Shown here: piece after piece, positions 11,701 to 23,562 of the stretch | Numbering within the stretch: position 1 is the first letter of the stretch | How the letters are laid out: the number at the start of each line of letters is the position of its first letter | Source: Protula sp. h YS-2021 | Lineage: Eukaryota > Annelida > Polychaeta > Sabellida > Serpulidae | DNA: 64,000 bases | Assembly (NCBI GenBank): GCA_949752745.1 | Contig: OX457034.1 | Coordinates: 7,896,904-7,960,903 of the forward strand | Direction of reading: 5' to 3' | Translations under genes and position numbers: made by a program | Notes under the pieces: generated by a model | The model's database searches: none | Seen by the model: the letters and a program-made list of their open reading frames with translations, nothing else | Told to the model about the DNA's origin: nothing

Positions 11701-12910
11701 ATAGTTTACTCGCTTGACTTACTTTTCTGTCGTCTAGATTCTATCCTCAGACTAAGGTCTGGTCTGGGCCTAAATCGTGTGATAATTTATTCAGAACGTT
11801 TCGCGCAAATAGTTAAATTAGCTTTGTATTAACGTATTGTTTTCAACCGCCATCAGTTGAAAAGAATTGGGATAACTTTGCTACTCGTTGAGCACTGGCG
11901 GGTACTTTTTATCGCTTGCCGAACTTGTAAGTCTGGTTATTATCCAATAAACGCTTGTGTCCCATCATTTTAAGGCTGAAGACTTTGTGAATTTAGTCAC
12001 TCGACGCTCTAGTTTGTAGCCCGATTGACTCTAATGATAACACTTTAAAATACGCAGAAAGTTTGGCATCCACAAAATCTCATCCCTCACTATTGTGTCA
12101 GCTGGCCATAATGTTCTTCGACACTCGTGTTGTTTTTTACAGGTATGTCAAAATTGATATTCCCCTTCACATCGTCCCGACCCCAAATATCCGGAGACCG
12201 AATCTAGCGTGCTTGGCCAAACTTCCCTATCTGCTGAGTGAGGAGGAGACTCAATTGTACCAGAAGACAACGACATCTAGCGGTCACGATCTGGTGACGG
12301 AAATTCACAACGCCTCAGGTGCTTGCTGTCTTTTCATTTTGGTTTTCTCAAGCCTTTTCTTTTCTTGTTTGCTGTTTAAAGCCAAACTATCTTCTTGCTA
12401 AGATATGTGAGGAATATTTATTACAAGTAACAATGCCCAGGTCAGAAGTGAAGCTACTTTTTTCAACCTTCTCCAATGTGCAAATTTTTATTGCGGCTCT
12501 TACTAAAAGTTTCCAGTTGCAGTATTTAACATGTCCTGGTGAGATATTGCTGCTGGTATCGGTTTTTTTTGTTTTTTTTTTTTGTTATTTTTTTACCTAC
12601 CAGCATGGAAGTTGGTGGTGTTGAAAATATTAAAAATTTACATGATTTATGTATTAGTAACAATAAGTAAAAATGTTATTGGTAACACCCTCAAGTCTTT
12701 AATCTCGAAGTTTACGCATGGTTTTACTTCCTTTTTGCAGTGTATTCCAAGTCCTTATGTCACATCATGGAAATTTTAAGCGGACCTTTAGCCAAGTCTT
12801 TAGAATCTAGACTAGAACAAAACCTTAGTGAAATTAAAAAACTCGAAGCAATGAAACAACAGCTCGCTGTAGCGGTACAAGCTCCAGCAGGAAAGACAAC
12901 GTCAGTGTGA
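8727..12910 (+). CDS. BRCC3: BRCC36, K63-linkage-specific JAMM deubiquitinase
   Basis: Seven exons: 8727-8831, 10141-10260, 10511-10598, 11195-11283, 11623-11687, 12143-12318 and 12741-12910, giving 270 residues. This zinc metalloprotease cleaves K63-linked ubiquitin chains in the BRCA1-A (nuclear) and BRISC (cytosolic) complexes. The MPN+ signature is complete: Glu35 in MGLLIGE, and HSHPHITVWPSHVD giving His92, His94, Ser102 and Asp105. The Asp codon is split by intron 3. Family blocks such as DKQPDRVEISPEQ, VRTQAMYQMMDEGFVGLIFS and IPLHIVP are clear. The C-terminus (ESRLEQNLSEIKKLEAMKQQ) is a coiled coil, as used for pairing with Abraxas-type partners. It is shorter than vertebrate forms because the segment between Glu35 and the HISAVILL strand is reduced. 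Intron 2 is an AT-AC intron; the rest are GT-AG. Confidence 0.95.
8881..9313. mobile_element. TIR element family A, full-length copy in BRCC3 intron 1
   Basis: Begins CACACTTTCAGTGTTTCGAA and ends GGGAACCCCCAAAGTGTG, with long inverted ends that include ATGAAAGAAATGATAGA-type sequence near the left end and TCTATCATTTCTTTCATTTT nearer the right. A second copy at 43337-43667 has the same ends and core. There is no coding capacity, so it is a MITE-like non-autonomous DNA element. No clear target-site duplication was found. Confidence 0.7.
10261..10510 (+). other. BRCC3: U12-dependent AT-AC intron (BRCC3 intron 2)
   Basis: The intron starts ATATCCTT, the exact minor-spliceosome 5' splice consensus. 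It contains TTCTTTAAC at 10490-10498, one base from the U12 branch consensus, with 13 bases from the branch A to the 3' end, and it terminates in AC. Removing it joins GAG-GCT-GAA to CAT-TTA-GCG and restores the conserved segment SSEAE-HLAAEMRRPMRVV. The nearby GT-AG choices delete conserved residues or break the alignment. Confidence 0.9.
10378..10490. repeat. ~57-bp direct duplication inside the U12 intron
   Basis: A block reading GTAATTTTTTTATCTGCC, then TTTTTGCCATTTTTAATGAA and a CTCTTTGGTGACG end, is followed directly by a second, slightly diverged copy ending TCTTTGGTAACG, which leads into the branch-site sequence. Confidence 0.7.
10756..10812 (+). pseudogene. Decayed duplicate of BRCC3 exon 3
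   Basis: Starts with GTTGTAGGCTGGT, identical to the part of exon 3 coding VVGW, then continues ACTCATTCTTACATCACGGT against the exon ACTCTCACCCTCACATCACA, and ends near a CATATGGGCAG that matches the exon's CATGTCGGTAAG end. A TGA directly after the Trp codon and loss of the His-Ser-His codons make it non-functional. It lies 213 bp downstream of the real exon, in intron 3. Confidence 0.6.
10980..11165. repeat. GACGCGTTGTG short tandem repeat
   Basis: Roughly ten imperfect copies of GTGATTGACGCCATGTGACG and its shorter relatives (GACGCGTTGTG, 11-30 bp spacing) fill the intron right up to the pyrimidine-poor acceptor of BRCC3 exon 4. Confidence 0.75.
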
Positions 12911-12954
12911 CGTCACCCATGTGATGGTACAACTAGACGTGATCATGCGTAGTA

Positions 12955-13510
12955 CTAGTGATACACTTAGTGACCCTATGGCGGTACTACAGTGATACTT
13001 GCTGCTGCGGTGCTACTATAATGAAACGTGAGACGGATTCTATTGTGCTACTACAGTGATATGTAACCCGTGGTACTGCAGTGATACGTGACCCTGTGGT
13101 GGTACTAGATGATACGTGCTGCTGTGGTCGTACCTCAGTGATACCGGATCCTGTGGTCGTACTACAGTGATACGTGCTGCTGTGGTCGTACTGCAGTGAT
13201 ACGTGCTGCTGTGGTCGCACTTCAGTGATACGTGCTCCTGTGGTGGTACTGCAGTGATACGTGCTGCTGTGGTCGTACTACAGTGATACGTGCTGTTGTG
13301 GTCGTACTGCAGTGATACGTGCTGCTGTGGTCGTACTACAGTGATACGTGCTGCTGTGGTCGTACTACAGTGATACGTGCTGCTGTGGTCGTACTGCAGT
13401 GATACGTCCTGCTGTGGTCGTACTACAGTGATACGTGCTGCTGTGGTCGTACTATAGTGATACGTGCTGCTGTGGTGGTACTGCAGTGGTACGTGCTGCT
13501 GGGGTGGCAC
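12955..13510. repeat. 29-bp minisatellite in BRCC3 3' UTR
   Basis: About 18 units of GTACTACAGTGATACGTGCT plus GCTGTGGTC. The central units are nearly identical, with more divergence at the left. It begins about 45 bp after the BRCC3 stop codon and ends before the likely poly(A) signal at 13640, so it should be transcribed. Confidence 0.9.
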
Positions 13511-13639
13511 TCGATTAGAAACTCCAATATTTAATCAAGCAAGCCAGATACATCAACTCATCTACCTTGGAATGCTGTTCGTTGTGGTGAAAATTTCTAT
13601 ATTTCAGTATTATAACGTCAAATTGTAAACTTCATGTCA

Positions 13640-13645
13640 AATAAA
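13640..13645 (+). terminator. Probable BRCC3 polyadenylation signal
   Basis: AATAAA in CAAATAAATGAG, about 730 bp past the stop codon and just past the minisatellite. It is the first canonical hexamer after the coding end. Confidence 0.5.
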
Positions 13646-15937
13646 TGAGATTCAATAACAAGTTATATATGTTGTAAAAAAAACCTTCAGTGGCGGAATA
13701 GAGCGTCAGAGTATCGATACCAGCTTCAGATTTCGAACCGGTTAGCCAGGTGGTAGGAATACCAGAGATCAATAAACCATACTGAAAATTGAATATATTT
13801 TCTTTTTTCATTGAAACAATGCCGGTTTTTAAAGGAAAATCGATGTCGCGCTACTTTTTTTGTATGTGTCATTTATGTGTCGATCTGCACAGGTCTTGTG
13901 ATATCGATGGGATAAAATTAGGGTTGGCAACTTGGCTCGCAGTAAAAGTGGCCTTCGGTTACTGTATTTATGGGGTGGATTCAGTGTGTCTGTGTGCACA
14001 GACTTTCTGTCTCCATCCCTGAAAATTGTATATAATTCATAGCGTATTTTAGCATAAAAATAATGTACTGTTGTGCTTACCTTGATGGGCTAACTGTACA
14101 AAGTCGGAACAACCAATGAATTGATATAAAAATAAAAACGCACTTTAAGTTTTGGTCATCTTTTATTACTTTCTACCACATTTGAATGACTTCCATTCGA
14201 TGGAAATAAACTTAAATGTTATGTACAAAAAAGATATGTTTTAAAATCAAGAAAAAAATACCCTTACTAAACAACCAATACAGGCTTATTTCATCCAACG
14301 AAACCAAAAAAAAAAAAAAAAACTGTTATACATATCTAGCATTTAAATAGAGCTTTCAACCAATTTTTTTCCATTTATAACGGCGCTCAATGAAGCAATC
14401 CCAAAAACGATAACGGAACTTTGGAGCACTCGGCCATTAGAAATAATACATTGTTTGTATCTGGAGTTTTGACTTGAGGAACCCCACTTGTGTTAGCACG
14501 CAGCTTCTCCAAGTATCTCACAAAAATCAATAGCTAGTTACCAATCAGCTCAGCCTATCATGTAGCAGGTATATGTTCCTATGTACAATCAAACTAAAAG
14601 AAAAAAAAAAAAAACAAGAAAACCCGAGAAAGGCATACATGATCAACTTACACTGGAAATGATAAGAAATTAATCACCCACATAAACACTTAGCTATTAC
14701 AGTTGTGACGTAGGTGACGTTCGCCACCATCACGAGATTCTACCAATAATTGTTGATCTGCGTTTCGAGTTTCATGGCAGAAAGACCTAGTCGAAACAAC
14801 AAGCTACTATTAATTATCGCAGGTAGACTAAAACTCGGTGCGACTCATGCGTATGCTGGGGGGGGGGGGGTGTGAGGTGTATAGGCAAGGAGATAGGAAG
14901 GGGGGGACGGGGGGGGGGGCTTTGGTGGGCAGGATTGGACCGGGTTTAGCACCGAAAACTACATATGTACATAGGGATGATTCAAAGGAATTTTTTTCAT
15001 CGTATTAAATTCGCAGTGTCCGTAAAATATTTTCTCCGCCAGTATGTTTTGCACTCCCCCCCCCCCCCCCCCCCCCCACCACCCGACTTCCCTATTATAA
15101 CATAATTTACATGCCACTTATTAAGAAACGAGCCTTGTGCATGTGAAGGGGAGGGGAGCAGGGGGCGCAGGTGTTGAAAGGTGGGTGAAGGTGCGATTTT
15201 GTATCCAAAACCCGTATTACAAAAGCAGTACATTACAACTGATTGCATAAATACTACAATAAGAGTCTTATAAACTACTGGCGTGTACACAAACATGCGA
15301 TATACCGACGAAAAATGAACAATTTGTGGCTTAAATGAACACCTTTCATGGACAACAAAATATTAATATACACGCATAAAAAGTCTTCAATAAAACATGT
15401 AAATTGTTTCCCCTTATATAGTCATTTTTTTATTTAGCACTTTCTAATTACAACGCAAAAATTGCAAAATAAATATTCTTCTAGACATGCAGTGACCGCT
15501 GGTTCACGCATGCCTTGCAAAAGATATTGGGCCTGTAGATGCATAGATACGATGTGAACAGTCTATCTAGATGTCAAAGACGCAGTTATGTGTGGGGGGG
15601 GGGGGGGGGAGGTTGTGGAATTTACTCCGCCTAGTCCACCAACCTTTCGAAGGAGAAAATGGTCTGAAACCGCCCTCTCTAACCCTATGAAAATATGATC
15701 CAATGATACACAAAAGTACATGGACGGGAGGGGGGGGGGGTCGATTTGGTTACACTGAATGATATGCCATTTGTTTTTTATTTATTGCGATACAGCTTTG
15801 TGTGTAAGTGGATGAGTGGGGAGGGCGTAAGAGGAGGGGGGGTGATGTTACTTCCTGCCTATCACCAAAATTCCCTGAATTGTTATTAAAATCAGGCAGA
15901 AAACATCGGAGGATATTCTGAAGCTACCCACCAGTAA

Positions 15938-16203
15938 ATACCTCATTCAGTTCTTATCGCGGTACATCGGGCGGGGGATGGGGGGGGGGAGGGGGTTGGA
16001 GGGGGGAGGAGCTGTTAGAGTGGTATAGGTCTCGAACAGGTCACCACAAATCACTGGTTGGATATATTTAAATACCTCATTCAGTTCTTAACGCGGTACA
16101 TCGGGCAGGGGATGGGGATGGGGATGGGGGGGGAAGGGGGGAGGAGCTGTCGGAGTGGTATAGGTCTCGAACAGGTCACCACAAATCACTGGTTGGATAT
16201 ATT
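15938..16203. repeat. Direct duplication, ~130-bp unit, two copies
   Basis: Both copies run from AAATACCTCATTCAGTTCTT through CGGTACATCGGGC, a variable G-run, then GGAGGAGCTGT and AGTGGTATAGGTCTCGAACA to GGTTGGATATATTT. The copies differ mainly in the G-run, which suggests a recent duplication. Confidence 0.85.
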
Positions 16204-19194
16204 TAACAATAACACACATAATCGCCCCTTCCTCAGAAACAACACTAAAGTCTTGAACAAAGCTTGACAGCAAATTGCAATTCCCTCCATTTTGTCATGG
16301 AAATTTTTTCATCTGCAACAGGAAAAACAAAAAGCCGTAAATGTTATTCAGGAAAAATACTATAAATACAATCAGTGCATAATGATTGCAATCACGACGA
16401 AGTAATGTTGGCAGGTTTGCAAATGTTGACATGTATGTTAATGTGGTCAACATTTTCTCCATTGTAAACTCAAAATAAGCTAATAAGCGCTTTTTGTTTT
16501 ATTTTAAGCAGAGCAGGTATCTCATTTAGGAATCAAGCAACAATTTTAAAAAATTCCTTGCATCTTAATAGGAAGGATGGTGGTGCTGGTAACGACTAAG
16601 TATTAAGCAAAAAATAACGCAAAAATTCGGTGATAAAAGCTTATTGGCTAAAAGACATTTTGAATACGTCAGTTGCTAATAGCATTCGATTTTTGCACTA
16701 GTGCTACATTCTGGAGGTCATTTTATGTGGACTCTACCAATAGTGGTAAAGCATCGGAAATACGTGACAATGGTCAACGACTCCTCGGTAGTTAAGTAAT
16801 TTTTACACCCAGCCACCATTTTATAACAAATCTGGTTATGAAAATTAGTCTTAACCTTAGTAAAATAGCAGCATTAATTTCCTTCCATACTCAAAAATGC
16901 CAGGGCCAGTATTCATAAAGCAATGCCATTCGTTGGTAGTACTACTGGATATTATAGGCCTAATCTCAGGCTTTCTGAATACAGACCCTGGCTAGTTACC
17001 GCATAGTCACATCATATTATACATACCGAATATCTCAGGACTTGGGATTAGGTAAGGTTATGTACAGGCTTCATGCTATAACCGGTGTTTCGCCGTACTA
17101 CTCAGTGTCTGACATTTTCGCGACGACATAGGGGTGGCATAAATAGATGACGTCACGGGCGTCGCATTCTCCTACAAGCATTAGACGGGTCAAGGGGTTA
17201 GCATTGCTCTCACCCCCGCCCCCCCCCCCCCCCCGTCATCTGAGTCAAGCAAACCATCTCAGCATCGCTTTTTTGAAATGCACAAAAACTGGGTATAATT
17301 CGTCAACTGAACTACCGCTAAGTGCGCTTTCTGTACAACTCCATGCATAAATACTGTTTTCGCAGAAAACATAAGTATTACATGAGTATTATGGCAGGAA
17401 TACCACAGTGAGTTTGAAGCTGTAAAAACAATTCCCTTTTTTATCTTTTTTTTTCTTACTTCTTTTTTTTTTGGGGGGGGGGGGAAGGAAGAATTCGGGA
17501 ACGGACTTAAACAAATTAGAAGTTCGAAATTCTGTGGTTAATACTGAAGTTCTCTAAAGATTCACACAAAATAACATTGTGGCTTTCCAACGTTTTGTTA
17601 CTTAGCTGATTGTGTTTAACGCAAAGCAGTGAACAGCAAAGCAATAAGCATCATTCCGTAACGACGGCAAAATTGCCATCAGCAACCGTTAATAGTAGAA
17701 CACTCTTTCATTTAGAATAAGAATGCGTCAAGTAAATAAGAATCTATACGTTTTTACTGAAGGAGAAATTAGGCACTGTCGACAAAGTGAGTTTACTCCG
17801 GAATAGACTAATGAGGCTCAGTCTAATTGAAATATATTGAGAATCATATATAAGTTGAATTGTCCTTAATTTAAGTTAGTCTATCCCGGAATAGACTAAC
17901 TTTGGCTACAGTGCTTGTTTCGCAAATAACGAAAATATATGTGAATTCTTATTTGCTTGATCTATTCTTACTTAAAGTAATAAAGAGTTGTATTAAGATT
18001 CAAATATTTTCAAGTGATTTCCCATATTTCGGCAATGTGAATGTCCCGTCAGAAACTGTCTGCCACCTGTCAGAAACTGTCTGCCACCTGTGAAGGGGCC
18101 AAGGAAAAGACACCACAAACAGAAAACCCACTGGTCTCCTTTATCAAGAAAACGGGAAATTCCTTTTTCACCCAACCTGCAGGTTTCTTACTTCGGACCC
18201 CGCCCCCCCCCCACCCTCCTCCCCCTTTTCGAAAACAAAAAAAAAAATATCCATAGCGAATTATAGATGCCCTTGGCAACGACAGGCTTCCAGAGAGTTA
18301 CACGGGTGACGTATAATCATGCGTGGTGTGGTTTATCCACATGCTCCTTCCTACAGACATGCGCCAATTCGTTACCATAACAGCAACGTGCATCTATTAA
18401 TATCTTATCCCCTTGTCAGTAAGAGGGGGGGGGGGGGGGGGGGAAGCATGCAATTTTTTATTATTCTACGAATTCAGGGCCACCGCTGTTACATGGATGC
18501 CATGCAGCAGCTTACGGTGAAGAGACGAGACAGACGTCTTTTCTTCTGTCGCTTTACCACAAACACTGGACTGTCGCCCTGTATTTCATGGAAAGCAGCA
18601 AAACCTGGATAGATCATCTCAGTTATCGCCTATTCCGTCTTTGTTTATTTCAGTGCGTTGTTTTTTTTCATACTGGTATTTTGCTTTTGTATAGGTTTTT
18701 TTTTCTTTTTTTTTTTTTTTGCTAGCAATGCAGTCTTCAAAAGCAGAAACAGCTCAGTTAAGCCCTACTAACCGTGCCCCTGTCTTTGTGCCTGGAGTCA
18801 CTATCATCCCGCATTAGTGTGCTCGTTAGGCTGGGCCCCATACTGCTTGCTATGCTCACCTCATCCAGTTCCTACATGTCACACCGGAAAAAAAGAATAC
18901 AATATATATTAACAATGAAAAAATATAATCAATCCAAATGTAACGCCCCCCCCCCCCTTTTTTTATTGCCTCACCAAGCAGTGCATATGAAGAGATTCGA
19001 GGTTTAAAACAAAAGTGAAGTGAACGTCATGTTAAAGAGTGTCAACATGCCCGAAACAAGGGGTTATTATTGTTATTTTTCCATATTTTACATGTTTCTG
19101 AGCATTTTACGTAATTTTGTACTGCCTCGACAGAAAATATAAATATTATTAGCAACGAGTAACATAATAATAATAAAAATTACCAGGGATCATA

Positions 19195-19345
19195 TTAAAT
19201 ATAAAGCGAATATCATAACTACGCCAAAACATCATAAATAAGTCAAAAACATTATAAATACACGAAAACATCATAAATTAACCAAAACATCATAAACACG
19301 CCAAAACATCAAAAATACACCAACACATTCTAAACACCCCCAAAA
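19195..19345. repeat. ~19-bp tandem repeat
   Basis: Around seven imperfect copies of AACATCATAAATACGCCAA, just downstream of the ECT2 long C-terminal exon on the minus strand, probably within or beside its 3' UTR. Confidence 0.75.
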
Positions 19346-19411
19346 ATGTCATAAGTAAAGAGGAAGAAAACCAAACAATCCTGTTAATAAAACATGCTGC
19401 TAGAGGGAAAG

Positions 19412-21118
19412 TTACTCAAAACAAACAATGTCGTGATAAAAGCAACACATTTTTGCCTTTGAAAAATCCTGTTCCTCGATGTTTCTTAATCTCGGCTGAA
19501 AACTTCGCCGCGTTGTGACAAATTTCGGGATTTTAGCCGGCGTCGGGTGTCTCGTGACGTCACCCGGCTGGACGTGTCCTCCCCCAGCTGGTAGTTCCAC
19601 GGACCCAGCTGATTTGCGCTTGTTTCTTCCCGCAGCTGTTTCCGATTTCGTACTGGGCTTGCAATAGACACTTGATTCTGCAGCAGACTTTCTGTTTCTA
19701 ACCCGAACACTTTCCAAGGCATCCACTTGAGGCTTCGAATTTTCGCCAATCGTATCGCCGATTCCTTGCGAACCTAACCTACTTTCCCTTTCTTGCACTG
19801 ATTTTAGCTTATCACTAACACTTCCAATACCCGGGATATATTTAACTGTTGGTACTTCTCCAAGATATGCATCCGATTTTGAAAACGATTCGGCAGACTG
19901 AGCAAAACTCGAGAATGACTTGGCCAGCTGTGACAAATCTCTCCCTGCCTTCATTGCAGCCTTCAACTCCAGTCTTTTTACCTCTTCCAGCAAAGAAGGC
20001 TTTTTAGTTTTCCCCAGGAGGCTATCTTTTGACTTCGCCCCTTCCCTAACATCCAGTACATCCTGCGTAATGTAACCCTCACCCCGGGAATCTTTGGACT
20101 CTACTGAATTTAAATTCCGTTCTAACTTTCTTTCTTTGTAGCTTTCCTGTTCCAGTGGCATTGGGGTAATACCACTGACAGATTTATTTTTATTAACATC
20201 AATGGCAAGGGTAGGCGGGGATGAAAATCTGCCGCAGCTACATCCTTTCGACGGTGATTTGGTCGTCGATTTGTGATTGGTTGACAACTCGTCATCGTAA
20301 ATGTCAAGCTCCGCCTCTCCGGAGTAACTGGCAGCTGGCTATTTGCAGCAAACAAGCACACATACCATATATTGTCATGCGTCAGTTTTGTAATGCAATG
20401 TTGTCACAATGGGTTAAAATAACTAACATAAAGAATTACCATGCAAACAACATGCAAATGAGGACACGTAAAAATACGTCACTAAAAACATGCAAATTAA
20501 TTACTATACAATTTACATAAATACACCAGCTTTTAATTTTCTGCGTCTAATCTAAAAGAAAATCTCCAGTTCAAAAATTTACAGCCAACCTAATGGCAAG
20601 GTAAAACACGGGTGACGTCATTATGTTTATTTGAACAAACCGCTGACCTAGGATGACAGTTACCAGCTGTTGCTATGCGACTGGTGCAGTGGGTTTTCTT
20701 GTTTTTCATATACGTATATGCAGTTTTGCACTAGGGCAGAACTTCAACGAAACGAATATGAACCACTTCTGGTGTTGTCGTGAAACTAGCATCACTGATA
20801 GGTACTACTTTTTCTAATCAAACAACTTATTTTTGATGCAAAATCAAACATCTGACGTCAGTATTCAAACGTCACAATGAAGCTCTACGTCATCGATAAC
20901 TGCTTGTCTCGTCATCCTCGCTACACAGCGGTTAGTTTGGACACACCATTGCTACATCTACAGACAATGACACCCACGTTATTCCCACACACCGCTGTCT
21001 ACTCCCCTACGCCACTTACAGAAATGGTATCGTGGTGAGTTTTGGAGACGGGCGTGCCTATACTAAGTTGATCCACAAGATCCGTGTACACGTTTTCCTG
21101 CACGTACGAGTCCTGGTC
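19412..21118 (-). CDS. ECT2: ECT2 extended C-terminus, exons 22-23
   Basis: Two more in-phase exons follow the internal donor of exon 21b. Exon 22 (21020-21118) encodes DQDSYVQENVYTDLVDQLSI, then GTPVSKTHHDTIS. Exon 23 (19412-20338) encodes a 308-residue tail from PAASYSGEAELDIYDDELST to KAKMCCFYHDIVCFE, then TAA. All junctions are phase 0 with GT-AG ends; a second acceptor six bases into exon 22 would also keep frame. The tail is Ser/Lys-rich and low complexity, with a short helix-forming segment SLLEEVKRLELKAAMKAGRD; I recognise no domain. Using these exons gives ~1190 residues. The large open frame in AT-rich surroundings supports real coding; that it belongs to ECT2 is inference from phase and position. 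Confidence 0.6.
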
Positions 21119-21439
21119 CTGGTTACGGGTAACGCCAACGCAAGGCAAGAATCTTCAGTTATATTTTTATACATAAAAATAGAGTGCACCTCCCCACTTC
21201 CTCCGAGTGTTACATTTAAATACAAGACTGAAAAATTCACGGACATCAGGGTTTTGTTTTTATTTAAGCATCCAACATAAAATTTCAAAACACTTCGCAT
21301 TTGGTACTTAATTTTTTATTCCGACTACAAAAGAATGTGATTTCAGCAAAAACCGACTTGAAGTCGGTTGCACGCCAGGTTGCTGACACCCCCTCCCTCC
21401 CACCCTCTCCCCCCTACCCTCCCTCCCCAAGCATCGAGG

Positions 21440-23562
21440 CTAGGCGTAAAGACTCACGGTGAGGTCGTTATAGCTGGCCAGGCGGTTGCGCGCCAGGTTG
21501 CTGCTGGTGGACGGCGGCGCGTCGAGCGTGTACAGGCTCTGCGTGCTGTCGCGGCGCGTGAAGGGCGACATCTGCGTCATGCTCGAGATAGCGCGGCGCA
21601 GTCTCCGCGGCGTTTTGTTAAACGAGAAGGCGCGGCTCACGCGCTTGCTGAACCTGTTCATCAAAATGATTTATTCGATCAACGTCATGGGCTGATCTAT
21701 TTGATGATGATAAATAAACTAATATTAAACTTTTTCTTTTGTTTATTTCTTTATTATTATTTATTTTTATTTTTTCTTTTATTTTTTTTTTTTTGCCATA
21801 TTTGCAAAATTTTACGTTTATTGGTATTGAACATTTCACTTTCAGAACCGATGCTGACTAGACCTTGGGTCTAACAGGCGGTCTTGACTAGCACTTGGGC
21901 CTGACAGGCGGTCTTCACTAGCACTGGGCCTGACAGGCGGTCTTCACTAGCACTTGGACATGACTACGAATCCTGACTGGCACCTGGACCTGACTGGCGA
22001 TCTTGATCACACTTGGACTTGATTAGCGATCTAGATCAGCAACTGGACCTGACTTATAATCTTGACTAGCACTTGGACCTGACTAATAACCTTGACTAGC
22101 ACTTGGACATGACTAACGACCTTGACCAGCACTTGGACCTGACTAACAATCTTGACTAGCACTTGGGCATGACTAACGACCATGACTAGGACTTGGACCT
22201 GACTAATACCCTTGACTAGCAGCAGCTTACACGTGTGCCTTTTCCGCCACGCCCTGCGACCACTTCTTGACGTCACCGGCTCGCTTTCCCACTTCCGGTC
22301 CCACTTCATCTTCGCGTGAAGCATCCCACACTTCCTCCCCTCCCACCAATTGTGATTCAAACGAGCTATCCCCCGGCTCTTGGCTGACCCACCGAAAATC
22401 CACCCAATCCGAACCCCCTTCTTTCACTGCGGAATCTGTTTCAAAATCAGCTGATCTAGCAACGGTCGTGGCTGCACTTGAATCGCTGAAGAACTCTCGG
22501 GCACTCACAAAATCAGCTTCAGACAATTCGTCTTCACAATAGTGCCCGTCATTGTCTGGTGTGTGAGAGCAACCAACATGTTTGCTTTCCAATTTCGATT
22601 TGCAGAACAGTCCGCTCAAACTCACGCGACGCCTCGGGTGCATAGCCTCTTCACTCTCTCTCAAAAGCTGAGCTACTCGGGACTGGTTCTCCTCCCTTTC
22701 TACACTCAGCCGCGACAACAGCCGCAAGTTTCCCTCCCTGTCTCCCTCCCCTGGTGTCCCATCAAACCCATCTCTATTGTCTTGACCAAGAAATTGACTA
22801 AGTTCCAGACTGGGCGCGGTGAGAAGCCTGGCGGCGAGCGACGCCCTGCGGCCCAGCTCTTGCACGTGTCTGGCGGGCGTGGAGGCCCGGACAATGAGGG
22901 ATGCCCGGCGGGTCAGGCGACGCACTCTACACACCGTCGAAAAGAACAGGACAGGCTGAGAAATTAGGCCCCGCCCATTCGCACGGGCGAACATCTTCCT
23001 TAGGGCTGGCACATTTTATTTAATGGTCTAGCATACACTCTTAATGTTACTCACTTCGGGCCAGTACTATTTAAAGCAACCACCCCCCCCCCCCCCACCC
23101 TCCCACGGAAAACACCATACTGTGTGAAAACCCTTTTATCTCTTAACACACAAAAAACACACAAAAAAAAACAATCACGCATAAAAACAACAGATGACCT
23201 GTCGCTTGGTGTAACTGAGATTTTGAATGTCACAAACATGGACGTTTACCGACATTTTGTTTCACGACTGAGATCTACACCCTGACATGAAAAATGCAGC
23301 ATCATTCTCAAAGGCATGTAAACGGTTGTCCAATTGAAGTAAACAATGTCTGGCATTCCACCAAGCTTTCTTTTCTTTTTTTTTTTTTTTTAAAGAATCA
23401 GCCACAATTTTAGTGATCCAAAAGACTAGGACGGAGGGTGTGTGTTGATTAGGGCGGGGGGAGGATGTCCTACCTTGCGGCAGCTTTTCCCAACGTCTTG
23501 CCGCCGAGGTCCGACGTGTCTAAGTTCAACTGTCGCCCGTCCACAGTCGCTTTTAAAGTTTC
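21440..23562 (-). CDS. ECT2: ECT2 exons 20-21b: canonical basic C-terminus
   Basis: Exon 20 (23474-23562) encodes ETLKATVDGRQLNLDTSDLG followed by GKTLGKAAA. Exon 21b starts at 21653 with FSKRVSRAFSFNKTPRRLRR, the most conserved motif of the ECT2 tail, and can stop at TAG 21440-21442 after LTVSLYA. A strong internal donor (ACC|GTGAGT, exon end 21458) would instead splice on to the exons at 21020-21118 and 19412-20338. The polybasic stretch is a membrane-binding and nuclear-localisation element in the family. Confidence 0.88.

Larger units (their letters stand above)
13646..19411. other. Spacer between convergent BRCC3 and ECT2
   Basis: No gene recognised. It contains many poly-G or poly-C runs of 10-18 bases (around 14860, 14908, 15054, 15594, 15730, 15980, 17217, 17464, 18425 and 18950), a near-perfect palindrome TTAGTCTATCCCGGAATAGA at about 17875, a 21-bp duplication TGTCAGAAACTGTCTGCCAC at 18045-18090, and the repeats listed separately. 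ECT2 3' UTR probably occupies its right end. Confidence 0.5.

Noticed and set aside
12987..13510. Repetitive 77- and 156-codon ORFs on the minus strand
   Set aside because: Produced by the 29-bp minisatellite in the BRCC3 3' UTR; no start context or homology.
19486..19749. Overlapping 87-codon ORF in another frame of the long ECT2 tail exon
   Set aside because: Shadow of the 308-codon frame, which has matching phase, acceptor and stop.
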